Translations under genes and position numbers: made by a program
Shown: positions 6,889-14,125 of the stretch, one piece after another
Layout of the letters: every line of letters starts with the position of its first letter
Position numbering within the stretch: position 1 is the first letter of the stretch
Notes under the pieces: model-generated
Told to the model about the DNA's origin: nothing
Database searches by the model: none
What the model saw: the letters and a program-made list of their open reading frames with translations, nothing else
Source: an uncultured Pelagibacteraceae bacterium
GTDB lineage: Bacteria > Pseudomonadota > Alphaproteobacteria > Pelagibacterales > Pelagibacteraceae
Reading direction: 5' to 3'
Length of the DNA: 14,365 nt
Assembly (NCBI GenBank): GCA_913052435.1
Contig: CAJXDV010000017.1
Location: forward strand, 1-14,365

Positions 6889-7464
6889 ATGAAAGTTTTT
6901 TTTTATAGTTGTTTAATTTTACTAATCTCAACAAAAATATTGAGTGCTCAAAATATAGCAAAAGCCTATTTTGCTGGTGGGTGTTTTTGGTGCATGGAAG
7001 AGTCGTTTGAAAAGATAGGTGGTGTAGTTGAAGTTATTTCAGGATATTCAGGTGGAACAACAACAAATCCAACTTATAAAGAAGTTACATACGGAAATAC
7101 AGGTCATTTTGAAACGATCGAAGTCATTTATGATAGTTCAGTAATATCGTACAAAAAACTATTAGATAATTTTTGGATTAACATAGATCCGTTTGATTCA
7201 GTTGGTCAGTTTTGTGATAAAGGATACAGTTATAGATCAGTTGCTTTTTATCAGAACCAAATACAAAAAATAATGATTGAAAACACCGCTAAAAAAATCG
7301 AAAAAAAATTCCAAAAAAAAGTAGTAACTTATATAAGAAAATTTGACCAATTTTTTAAAGCCGAGGATAAACATCAAAACTATTATCAAGAATATTTTAT
7401 TAATTATTTAAGATATAAAAAAGCATGCGGAAGGGTGAAAGTAATAAATAGCATTTGGAACTAA
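6889..7464 (+). CDS. msrA: Peptide methionine sulfoxide reductase MsrA, probably exported
   Basis: This 191-residue enzyme reduces methionine-S-sulfoxide in proteins. The catalytic motif GCFWCMEESFE (31-41) has nucleophile Cys32, followed by SGYSGGTTTNPTYKEV (51-66), TGHFETIEVIYD (71-82), an FWINIDPFDSVGQFCDKG segment (95-112) and HQNYY (162-166). A further Cys in ACGR (179-182) is a candidate resolving residue. Residues 1-20 form a Sec signal peptide: one Lys near the start, a hydrophobic core (VFFYSCLILLIS) and an LSA-Q cleavage site after residue 20. The protein is therefore predicted to act in the periplasm, unlike the common cytosolic MsrA. It starts on the base after the permease stop. 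The 3' side faces a convergent operon with a candidate terminator. The family is certain; export is a prediction from the N-terminus. Confidence 0.94.
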   Translation: MKVFFYSCLILLISTKILSAQNIAKAYFAGGCFWCMEESFEKIGGVVEVISGYSGGTTTNPTYKEVTYGNTGHFETIEVIYDSSVISYKKLLDNFWINIDPFDSVGQFCDKGYSYRSVAFYQNQIQKIMIENTAKKIEKKFQKKVVTYIRKFDQFFKAEDKHQNYYQEYFINYLRYKKACGRVKVINSIWN

Positions 7465-7549
7465 AAAAATTTTACCATTCTTTATTATTAACTTATATTT
7501 TTTTGGTGTAGCTACAAATTTTTATCCTTCGTTTAATTTTTTTCTTTAA

Positions 7550-7578
7550 AAGGACAATCATTGATTGTTCTTGTTTTG
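7550..7578 (+). terminator. Hairpin terminator candidate after msrA, possibly bidirectional
   Basis: The arms AAGGACAATC (7550-7559) and GATTGTTCTT (7563-7572) form a 10-pair stem (one G-T pair) around the 3-base loop ATT, followed by GTTTTGTT. It lies in the convergent gap between msrA and the oxidoreductase gene. On the minus strand the same stem is followed by TT and AAAG, a much poorer U-tract, so it probably ends mainly the msrA transcript. The rest of the 150-base gap is AT-rich without clear structure. Confidence 0.5.
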
Positions 7579-7614
7579 TTATTTAATGCTGTATTGGACA
7601 TTTATATAAAAAAA

Positions 7615-8718
7615 TTATAGTACGTATGGCTCAGGTCTAGCATTGCTGTTTAATACTCTTTCAACGGCAAATACGCTAATATCGATTGTTTGATAAGAGC
7701 CAGTTGTAATTAATTCTGTTAGAGCCTTTCCTATTCCGGGTGCTTGCATTAAACCTCTTCCCGTAAAGCCTGAGGCTACATAAACATTTTCATATTTTGG
7801 ATGTTTTCCAACTACTGCATTGTTATCTAGTTTATTACAATCATAATAGCCTGCCCACCCACCTGTTAACTTTAACTCCTCAAATGCAGGTATTCTTTTT
7901 GCAAGAGCTGGCCAAACTAGTTCTTCAAAATCGTTCCATGCCGGCTCAAGATCTTCAGCATCAAATACAGATTTAGGAGAACCAGCTAAATATTCTTTAC
8001 CCTCAGGTCTCCAATATACTCCTGTTGTTAAATCTCCTATTAATGGCATTTCAGGAAAATGTTTGGGACATTTAACCCTGAAAACTGTGTGTTTTTGTGG
8101 AACTACAGGAATATCTTCTAAAAGCTGTTTGGTCCAACATCCGGCAGCAGAAACAATAATTTTAGCATTTATTTCAGATAAACTTTTTACTTCTCCTTTT
8201 ATAAATTCTGCACCAAGTTCAATTGCTTTACTTTTAAGTGCACTGTGAAACATGAAAGGATCTATCCAGCCTTCACTTTTATTATCTGTATAGGTTGCTG
8301 TTTCAATTCCTTCACTATTAACATAGGGGAAAATTTTGCTTAACTCTGAACCTTTTATATTCTTTGTTCCAGCATCACATTCTTTATGATTTTGTAAAGC
8401 TCTATATTGTTCTTCAGCATGCTCAGGGCCAAATACCAATAGATATCCGTTAGGTACTATGCTGGCAGTTGGATTTGGATTCTTTTCCGTTTTTAATAAT
8501 TCAGGAATTTGAAAAATAAATTCTCTTGCAAATTTCCCAAGAAGAATGTTTTCTTTTTGATAAAATTGTCTTCTAAAACCACCTAATGATAAAGGGAAAG
8601 AAGCAGATTTATAAGCTGGGTCTCTTTCAATTACCTTAACTTTTCTGCCCTCTTTTGATAAAAAATAAGCAGATGCTGCACCAATAATTCCACCACCAAC
8701 AATAACAACATCATCCAT
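7615..8718 (-). CDS. DAO-family FAD-dependent oxidoreductase (FOXRED1 / sarcosine oxidase-like), fourth gene of gcv operon
   Basis: This 367-residue flavoprotein begins MDDVVIVGGGIIGAASAYFL, a classic FAD dinucleotide-binding fold with GxGxxG at 8-13 and the ribose-binding Glu31. The C-terminal part has LTGGWAGYYDCNKLDNNAVV followed by ASGFTGRGLMQAPGIGKAL, closely resembling FOXRED1 and sarcosine/dimethylglycine oxidase relatives. Such enzymes usually oxidise the C-N bond of an N-methyl or amino acid. The frame extends back to an ATG at 8790 inside gcvP, but the ATG at 8718, one base after the gcvP stop, fits a normal N-terminus starting just before the FAD motif. Position behind gcvTHP suggests it makes or consumes glycine, for example by oxidising sarcosine, but the substrate is inferred. 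It should share the glycine riboswitch control of the operon. Confidence 0.85.
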   Translation of the reverse strand: MDDVVIVGGGIIGAASAYFLSKEGRKVKVIERDPAYKSASFPLSLGGFRRQFYQKENILLGKFAREFIFQIPELLKTEKNPNPTASIVPNGYLLVFGPEHAEEQYRALQNHKECDAGTKNIKGSELSKIFPYVNSEGIETATYTDNKSEGWIDPFMFHSALKSKAIELGAEFIKGEVKSLSEINAKIIVSAAGCWTKQLLEDIPVVPQKHTVFRVKCPKHFPEMPLIGDLTTGVYWRPEGKEYLAGSPKSVFDAEDLEPAWNDFEELVWPALAKRIPAFEELKLTGGWAGYYDCNKLDNNAVVGKHPKYENVYVASGFTGRGLMQAPGIGKALTELITTGSYQTIDISVFAVERVLNSNARPEPYVL

Positions 8719-8719
8719 A

Positions 8720-11587
8720 TTATGCAGCATCTTCTTTGAATTCATCCATGCTTGGACAAGTACAATAAATGTTTTTATCACCATACACATTGTCTACTCT
8801 TGCTACAGGAGGCCAAAACTTATTTGCTTTAAGAAATTTTTCTGGATAAGCAGCCTCTTCTCTTGAATATTTATGATTCCAATTATTTGATGTTAATTCT
8901 AAATTAGTATGAGGTGCATTTTTGATTGGATTATCAATTTTATCAAATTCTCCTGACATTATTTTATCTATCTCAGATTTTATTTTAATTAAAGTATCGC
9001 AAAATCTATTTAGTTCGGATAAGCTTTCACTTTCAGTCGGTTCAATCATCATGGTTCCTGGAACTGGCCATGACATGGTTGGAGCATGAAAGCCAAAATC
9101 TACTAATCTCTTAGCTATATCTTCTTCGGTTACGCCAGTTTCGCTTTTGATGGTCCTAATATCAATAATACATTCATGTGCCACGTTCCCATTCTTTCCG
9201 GCATATAAAATTGGGAAATGATTTTTTAATTTTTTAGCAACATAATTTGCATTAAGAATTGCATTTTGAGTGGCTAATTTTAAACCATCAGATCCCATCA
9301 TTTTAATATACATCCATGAAATAGATAGAATACTCGAACTTCCCCAAGGAGCAGCTGAAACTGCGCCTATTCCATTTGCCGGACCACAATCTTTAATAAC
9401 TGAGTGACTAGGTAAATAAATTTCTAAATGTTTTTTGCATGCAATTGGACCCATGCCAGGACCTCCACCACCATGAGGAATAGAAAATGTTTTATGCAAA
9501 TTAATATGACACACATCTGGACCAAAATTGCCTGGTTTTGAGATACCAACTAGAGCATTTAAATTTGCTCCATCCATATAAACCTGTCCTCTATGCTTGT
9601 GAATTAGTTCACAAATATCTATAATTTTTTCTTCAAAGACTCCATGTGTAGATGGATAAGTTACCATTAAAGCACCTAAATTTTCTGAGTGCTTTTCAGC
9701 TTTATTTTTTAAGTCTTCATAATCGACATTTCCATCTTTGTCACAATTAACAACAACAACTTTCATTCCGGCCATTTGAGCACTTGCAGGATTGGTTCCA
9801 TGAGCAGAGCTTGGTATTAAACAAACATTTCTATTACTTTCACTTCTTTCAGAATGATATTTTCTAATCACCATCAATCCTGCATATTCGCCTTGTGCAC
9901 CAGCATTTGGTTGTAAAGAAACTCCAGAAAAACCAGTAATTGATCTTAACCAATTCTTTAGATCGGTAAAAAGTGTTCTAAAACCGTCCATTTGCTCTAT
10001 TGGAGCAAATGGATGTGGTTCAGCAAATTCTCTCCAGGTTATTGGCATCATTTCAGCAACAGCATTTAGTTTCATTGTACATGATCCTAGGGCAATCATA
10101 GACCTATTAAGTGAAATATCTTTATTCTCCAATTTTTTTAAGTATCTAACCATCTCTGTTTCAGAATGATAAGTATTAAAAATAGGATGCTCTAAATATT
10201 TTGAGCTTCTCAATAAACTTTTAGGTAAGTTGGGCAAACTTTCAGTTGGGTTTTCTTTAATTGATTCTGTGCAATTAAAAATTTTTAACAATTGATTGGC
10301 TCTATAAACATTTTTCTTTTCATCAAAAGAAATAGATAACATTGAAGAATTTACTTTTCTGATATTAACTTTATTATCTAGGGCATTTTTATATATTTGT
10401 TCAGTTTTATCTTTCGTTATAATTGTTACTGTGTCAAAAAAAGAATCTGAATATAACTTATATCCAGATTGTTTCAGTTTATCAGAGAAGTTTTTTGCTA
10501 ACTGTGAAACTCTTTCCGAAATTGCTCTTATTCCTTCGGGTCCATGGTAAATTGCATAGGCTGCTGAAACAATTGCTAACAAAGCTTGAGCTGTGCAAAT
10601 ATTACTTGTCGCTTTATCTCTTCTTATATGTTGTTCTCTCGTTTGTAGAGACAGTCTATAAGCTTTATTGCCATGTCTATCTACAGATACACCAATTATT
10701 CTTCCTGGCATTGATCTTTTAAATTCATCTTTTGTTGCAAAAAAAGCCGCATGTGGACCACCATAACCCATTGGAATTCCAAATCTTTGGGAACTACCAA
10801 CCGCTATATCTGCTCCTAATTCTCTGGGAGTTTTAAGCTTAGCTAAAGCCAACAAATCACACGCTAAAATTGCTTTTCCCTTTTTCTTATGAATTTTACT
10901 TATACTTTCACTTGGATCTTTTATGTCTCCAAGCGTTCCTGGGTATTGAATAATTCCACAAACTAAATCTTCTTTTAATTTATCCAATTCTTCATTATCG
11001 TTACCAACAATCATTTTTAATCCCATTGGCTCTGCTCTAGTTTTAACAACATCAATAGTTTGTGGGTGACAATTTTCAGAAATAAATATTAAATTAGAGT
11101 CACTTTTATTTATTCTATGACTAAGACCCATTGCTTCCGCAACGGCCGTTCCCTCATCAAGCAACGATGCATTCGCAATGTCCATTCCGGTAAAATCAAT
11201 AATCATTTGTTGAAAGTTTAATAACATTTCTAATCTTCCTTGAGCGACTTCAGGTTGATACGGTGTATAAGAGGTATACCATCCTGGATTTTCAAGAATA
11301 TTTCTTACAATTACATTAGGTGTATAAGTTCCATAATAACCCATTCCAATGAAATTTGAGTAAATTTGATTTTTTTTCGATACAATTTTTAACTTTCTTA
11401 AAGCTTCATACTCAGAATTAGGTTCTCCAATACTTAACTCGTCCTTGAAATGAATTTTTTCAGGAACTGTGTCTTTAATTAAATCATCTAAAGATTCGTA
11501 ACCTAGCTCATTCAACATTTTTGATTGTTCTTCTTTTGAAGTGCCAATATGTCTTTTTATAAAATCTTTTTGAGAATTATGTAACAT
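8720..11587 (-). CDS. gcvP: Glycine dehydrogenase (decarboxylating), P protein of the glycine cleavage system
   Basis: This 955-residue single-chain P protein decarboxylates glycine using pyridoxal phosphate and loads the aminomethyl group onto the lipoyl arm of GcvH. The full family length is present. Landmarks: N-terminal FIKRHIG (9-15); YTPYQPEVAQGRLEMLLNFQ (107-126); SLLDEGTAVAEAM (141-153); HPFAPIEQMDGF in the second half (525-536); GSCTMKLNA (501-509); PSSAHGTNPASAQMAGM (592-608); and the cofactor site HINLHKTFSIPHGGGGPGMGP (694-714), with Lys699 the expected Schiff-base lysine. The fused form (not split gcvPA/gcvPB) is usual for proteobacteria. The ATG shares one base with the gcvH stop (TAATG), implying translational coupling. 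The last codon lies one base before the start of the FAD oxidoreductase. The assignment is certain. Confidence 0.98.
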   Translation of the reverse strand: MLHNSQKDFIKRHIGTSKEEQSKMLNELGYESLDDLIKDTVPEKIHFKDELSIGEPNSEYEALRKLKIVSKKNQIYSNFIGMGYYGTYTPNVIVRNILENPGWYTSYTPYQPEVAQGRLEMLLNFQQMIIDFTGMDIANASLLDEGTAVAEAMGLSHRINKSDSNLIFISENCHPQTIDVVKTRAEPMGLKMIVGNDNEELDKLKEDLVCGIIQYPGTLGDIKDPSESISKIHKKKGKAILACDLLALAKLKTPRELGADIAVGSSQRFGIPMGYGGPHAAFFATKDEFKRSMPGRIIGVSVDRHGNKAYRLSLQTREQHIRRDKATSNICTAQALLAIVSAAYAIYHGPEGIRAISERVSQLAKNFSDKLKQSGYKLYSDSFFDTVTIITKDKTEQIYKNALDNKVNIRKVNSSMLSISFDEKKNVYRANQLLKIFNCTESIKENPTESLPNLPKSLLRSSKYLEHPIFNTYHSETEMVRYLKKLENKDISLNRSMIALGSCTMKLNAVAEMMPITWREFAEPHPFAPIEQMDGFRTLFTDLKNWLRSITGFSGVSLQPNAGAQGEYAGLMVIRKYHSERSESNRNVCLIPSSAHGTNPASAQMAGMKVVVVNCDKDGNVDYEDLKNKAEKHSENLGALMVTYPSTHGVFEEKIIDICELIHKHRGQVYMDGANLNALVGISKPGNFGPDVCHINLHKTFSIPHGGGGPGMGPIACKKHLEIYLPSHSVIKDCGPANGIGAVSAAPWGSSSILSISWMYIKMMGSDGLKLATQNAILNANYVAKKLKNHFPILYAGKNGNVAHECIIDIRTIKSETGVTEEDIAKRLVDFGFHAPTMSWPVPGTMMIEPTESESLSELNRFCDTLIKIKSEIDKIMSGEFDKIDNPIKNAPHTNLELTSNNWNHKYSREEAAYPEKFLKANKFWPPVARVDNVYGDKNIYCTCPSMDEFKEDAA

Positions 11588-11967
11588 TAGCTTGCGCTTT
11601 CTTTTGCAAATTTATCGTATTCTTCTTTGTTCATTAGGCTGTCTAGTTCTGATTTATCTTTAATTTTAAGCTTAAATAACCACGAGTTTCCTTCTGGATC
11701 TGTATTTATTTTTGAAGCATCATCTACAATTGATTTGTTAATATCAACTACCTCTCCACTTACTGGTGTGTAAACGTCACTAGCAGCTTTTGTTGACTCA
11801 ATCACTCCTACCGTTCCATCTTTTTCGACATTTAACCCTTTTTCTGGAAGTTCAACAAATACAATATCACCTAACATTTCTGTTGCATTTTTTGTTATAC
11901 CAATTGTAGCAACTTCTCCTTCTAGTTTTATCCACTCGTGTTCTTTGGAAAATTTAAATTCAGACAT
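11587..11967 (-). CDS. gcvH: Glycine cleavage system H protein (lipoyl carrier)
   Basis: This 126-residue protein carries the aminomethyl intermediate between GcvP, GcvT and the dihydrolipoamide dehydrogenase. The lipoylation site is Lys60 in [17 protein letters not shown] (57-73); upstream [10 protein letters not shown] (8-17) and [17 protein letters not shown] (28-44) are typical. The length matches the family. Its ATG lies inside the end of gcvT (8-base overlap) and is preceded by a strong Shine-Dalgarno, AAGGAGA, about 5 bases upstream and within the gcvT coding sequence. The gene is thus well translated independently as well as by coupling. The L protein (Lpd) is not in the window. Confidence 0.98.
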   Translation of the reverse strand: MSEFKFSKEHEWIKLEGEVATIGITKNATEMLGDIVFVELPEKGLNVEKDGTVGVIESTKAASDVYTPVSGEVVDINKSIVDDASKINTDPEGNSWLFKLKIKDKSELDSLMNKEEYDKFAKESAS

Positions 11968-13066
11968 TTATCTCTCCTTTAACATGGTTTTTTTTATAAA
12001 ATGGTAAATTACAAATATTAGCTGGCACCCTTTTTCCCCTAACTTCTAAAAATATTTTTGTATTTAATGAAGAATAATTATTTTCCACATACCCCATAGC
12101 TATTGAACATTCTACGCTAGGTCCGAATGTTCCGCTTGTAATTTTTCCAATTTCTTGATTTTCATCATTAAATATTTTTGTTTCTTCTCTCGCTATAACT
12201 CTTGTTTCAGGTTTAATTCCAACTCTTAATCTTTTTACGCCTTCATTAATTTGGTCCTTTATAATACTTGAGCCAGGATAATTACTTTCAATTCTATTTT
12301 TTGAAATTGCCCATTTCAAATTTGCTTCTATTGGGCTTGTTTTAATATCTATATCATTTCCATATAAACAAAGGCCTGCTTCTAATCTCAAAGTATCTCT
12401 AGCTCCTAATCCAATTAAATTTGAACCATTTTCTAGCAATAATTCTACAAATCTCTCTGCTTTTTGATTATTAATAGAAACTTCAAATCCGTCTTCACCT
12501 GTATAACCAGATCGAGTTATATAGATTTTGGTATCTTCAAAATTAAAATTATCTCCATTCATAAATTTAAGTTTATTTGAATTTGGTATTATTTTTTCTA
12601 ATACATTTTTTGCATCTGGTCCTTGAATTGCGATCAATGAAAGGTTTTCATTTAAATTCATGTCATACTTATTATTTAATTTTTCTTTAATAATTTTAAA
12701 ATCTTGATCTTTGCAAGCAGCATTTAGAATGATTAGATAACCATCTTTGATTCTTGTAATTATTAGATCATCGTATATTCCAGCCTTATCATTCATCAAA
12801 AATGAATATTTGCTTTGATTTAAATTTATTTTTTTTAAATCTAATGGAAATATTTTTTCTAAACTTTCAGTTAGATCTTCTTTTCCAAAAATAAATAGTT
12901 GACCCATATGAGAAACATCAAATATTCCTGATTTTGTTCTAGTGAATTTATGTTCTTGAATAATTCCATCTTTATATTGAATTGGCATTTGATAACCTGC
13001 AAATTCAACAAACTTAGCTCCATGTTTTTGATGAAGATTAAATAATGATGTTTTTTTAGATTCCAT
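11960..13066 (-). CDS. gcvT: Aminomethyltransferase, T protein of the glycine cleavage system
   Basis: This 368-residue enzyme transfers the methylene group from aminomethyl-GcvH to tetrahydrofolate, releasing ammonia. Landmarks: [13 protein letters not shown] (19-31), [10 protein letters not shown] (47-56), [11 protein letters not shown] (95-105) with the conserved folate-site Asp, [13 protein letters not shown] (186-198), [20 protein letters not shown] (219-238), and in the C-terminal barrel ITSGTFGPS (309-317) and LPFYKKN (354-360). The length is usual. It is the first gene of the operon and is preceded by the tandem glycine riboswitch. Its Shine-Dalgarno is a modest AAGAG (13076-13072) 5 bases before ATG. 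That sequence and the AUG itself can pair perfectly with the aptamer II linker/P1 strand, so this start is probably the regulated step. Identity and start are secure. Confidence 0.97.
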   Translation of the reverse strand: MESKKTSLFNLHQKHGAKFVEFAGYQMPIQYKDGIIQEHKFTRTKSGIFDVSHMGQLFIFGKEDLTESLEKIFPLDLKKINLNQSKYSFLMNDKAGIYDDLIITRIKDGYLIILNAACKDQDFKIIKEKLNNKYDMNLNENLSLIAIQGPDAKNVLEKIIPNSNKLKFMNGDNFNFEDTKIYITRSGYTGEDGFEVSINNQKAERFVELLLENGSNLIGLGARDTLRLEAGLCLYGNDIDIKTSPIEANLKWAISKNRIESNYPGSSIIKDQINEGVKRLRVGIKPETRVIAREETKIFNDENQEIGKITSGTFGPSVECSIAMGYVENNYSSLNTKIFLEVRGKRVPANICNLPFYKKNHVKGEINV

Positions 13067-13152
13067 ATTAACTCTTAATTAACCCCCTCTGTCTATTTGC
13101 CTGAGAGATTTACTCCTTCGGCGAGAATTATTCTCTTTCCAGAGTTAATATG
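13064..13152 (-). promoter_or_regulatory. Predicted expression platform: 12-bp pairing that masks the gcvT RBS and start codon
   Basis: In the transcript the segment CATATTAACTCT (13152-13141) is perfectly complementary to AGAGTTAATATG (13075-13064). The second arm contains the Shine-Dalgarno AGAG and the whole AUG of gcvT. The first arm overlaps CUCUG (13144-13140), which in the folded aptamer II should form P1 with CAGAG (13091-13087). The two pairings are mutually exclusive. Glycine binding should stabilise P1 and free the start site, giving a translational ON switch. The complementarity is seen directly; the mechanism is inferred. Confidence 0.7.
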
Positions 13153-13224
13153 TACGGTCCTTTTGCCTGAGAGTTTCCGGGGTGGTTGCTCCTTCGGCGC
13201 TACACTTAAGTAGTCTCTCCCGTA
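13081..13224 (-). ncRNA. Tandem glycine riboswitch (two aptamers) upstream of gcvT
   Basis: The region contains two consecutive glycine aptamers in the 5' leader of gcvT. Aptamer I (about 13224-13153) opens with UACGG, GAGAG, then has GCGCCGAAGGAGCAA, CUCUCAGGCAAAAGGA and closing CCGUA. UACGG/CCGUA forms P1 and GAGAG/CUCUC forms P2. Aptamer II (about 13144-13087) has CUCUGGAAAGAG, CUCGCCGAAGGAGUAA, UCUCUCAGGCAAAUAGACAGAG, with CUCUG/CAGAG as P1. Both aptamers keep the conserved GCCGAAGGAG and CUCAGGCAAA cores. Known gcvT-linked tandem riboswitches turn on glycine cleavage when glycine is abundant; the same is expected here. No U-tract terminator follows, so control is more likely translational than transcriptional. 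Confidence 0.97.
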
Positions 13225-13229
13225 AAGAA

Positions 13230-13239
13230 ATTATATCAT
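13230..13239 (-). promoter_or_regulatory. Extended -10 promoter of the gcvTHP operon
   Basis: The minus strand reads TGATATAAT (13238-13230), an extended -10 element (TG, one base, then perfect TATAAT). Transcription would begin about 7 bases later, near 13223, exactly where the riboswitch begins. No good -35 is seen at 17 bases (TAAAAG), which fits an extended -10 promoter. It sits in the short gap after the upstream permease gene. Confidence 0.6.
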
Positions 13240-13255
13240 GGATAAGTGAATTCTT

Positions 13256-14125
13256 TTAGGTCTTTTTTCTTTTTTCCAACAATGAGTAAAATTGAATAAG
13301 AACTGCAATAATGATGATTGATCCTCCAATTAGTGCAACAAATTGTGGAACTTCATCTAAGAAAATCCACGCCCAAAAAGGTCCGAAAACTGCTTCTGTC
13401 ATCATTAAAATTCCTACCATTGCTGATAAAGTTTTTTTTGCTCCTATAGTTATAAGAATAAAGCCAAGTCCAAGTTGAAAAAAGCCGGCTATAAAAGCTA
13501 AGAAGATATCATTTGTGGATATATTAATTTTTGTAGAAACAGAATAACCTATTAGCATAGCCACTATTCCCGCAAAGAGTTGTAATGGTACCATATCAAC
13601 ATTCGGATATTTTCTTACGATTATAATTAAAACTGCAAACGAACATGGCATTACAAAAGCAACAAGGTTACCAGACAATTGTCCTGGAGATAAAGAATTA
13701 CCTACCATTAGTATTATTCCAGAAATTGCAAGAATTATAGAAGTTAAAGTTAGTTTAGATATTTTTTCTTTCAAAAATAAATATCCAAAGATTGCCAAAA
13801 AGATCGCTTGAGTTTGAATAATAAAATTAGTGTTAGCAACCGTTGTATTATACATTGCGAAAACGTAGGCGCTAAAACCACAACCAAGTATTATTCCGCC
13901 AAAAAATCCAGGTATTCCCGATTCATACAGTGCACGAAAAACTTTTTTTTTATAAGTGAATAATAAAAAAATACTAACTAGAACAACAAAAAATAATTGT
14001 CTCCAAAACAATATTTGCCACAGCGTGGCTCCTTCAAAAGATTTTACAATTAGACCACCAAAACTTAAACAAAAGGCCCCTAAAAAAACTAACAATGGTC
14101 CAGGTAATTTTGAAATTAAATTCAT
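13256..14125 (-). CDS. EamA/DMT-superfamily membrane permease
   Basis: This 289-residue protein has about ten hydrophobic segments arranged as two EamA repeats (about 8-140 and 150-280), typical of drug/metabolite transporters. Landmarks include GAFCLSFGGLIVKSF (16-30), WQILFWRQLFF (36-46), NTNFIIQTQAIFLAIFGYLF (98-117), FLKEKISKLT (117-126) and, in the second half, MMTEAVFGPFWAWIFLDEVP (about 241-260). The C-terminus is a short basic tail (EKRKKT). DMT proteins move amino acids, nucleotide sugars or other metabolites, but the substrate is not readable from sequence. The ATG overlaps the stop of the preceding PxpC/KipA-like gene by 4 bases (ATGA), so the two are likely co-translated. The riboswitch and its promoter lie downstream and do not control it. 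Family is secure, substrate unknown. Confidence 0.88.
   Translation of the reverse strand: MNLISKLPGPLLVFLGAFCLSFGGLIVKSFEGATLWQILFWRQLFFVVLVSIFLLFTYKKKVFRALYESGIPGFFGGIILGCGFSAYVFAMYNTTVANTNFIIQTQAIFLAIFGYLFLKEKISKLTLTSIILAISGIILMVGNSLSPGQLSGNLVAFVMPCSFAVLIIIVRKYPNVDMVPLQLFAGIVAMLIGYSVSTKINISTNDIFLAFIAGFFQLGLGFILITIGAKKTLSAMVGILMMTEAVFGPFWAWIFLDEVPQFVALIGGSIIIIAVLIQFYSLLEKRKKT

Noticed and set aside
7507..7516. Perfect 10-base palindrome TGTAGCTACA in the convergent gap
   Set aside because: Single short palindrome with no flanking symmetry and no nearby promoter; not enough to call an operator.
8719..8790. Upstream extension of the FAD oxidoreductase to an ATG at 8790 (24 more residues)
   Set aside because: The extension lies wholly within the end of gcvP, adds residues before a normal FAD-binding N-terminus, and the ATG at 8718 sits one base after the gcvP stop.
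10423..10722. 99-codon plus-strand open frame inside gcvP
   Set aside because: Leu-rich antisense shadow of a conserved gcvP region; no ribosome binding site or family resemblance.
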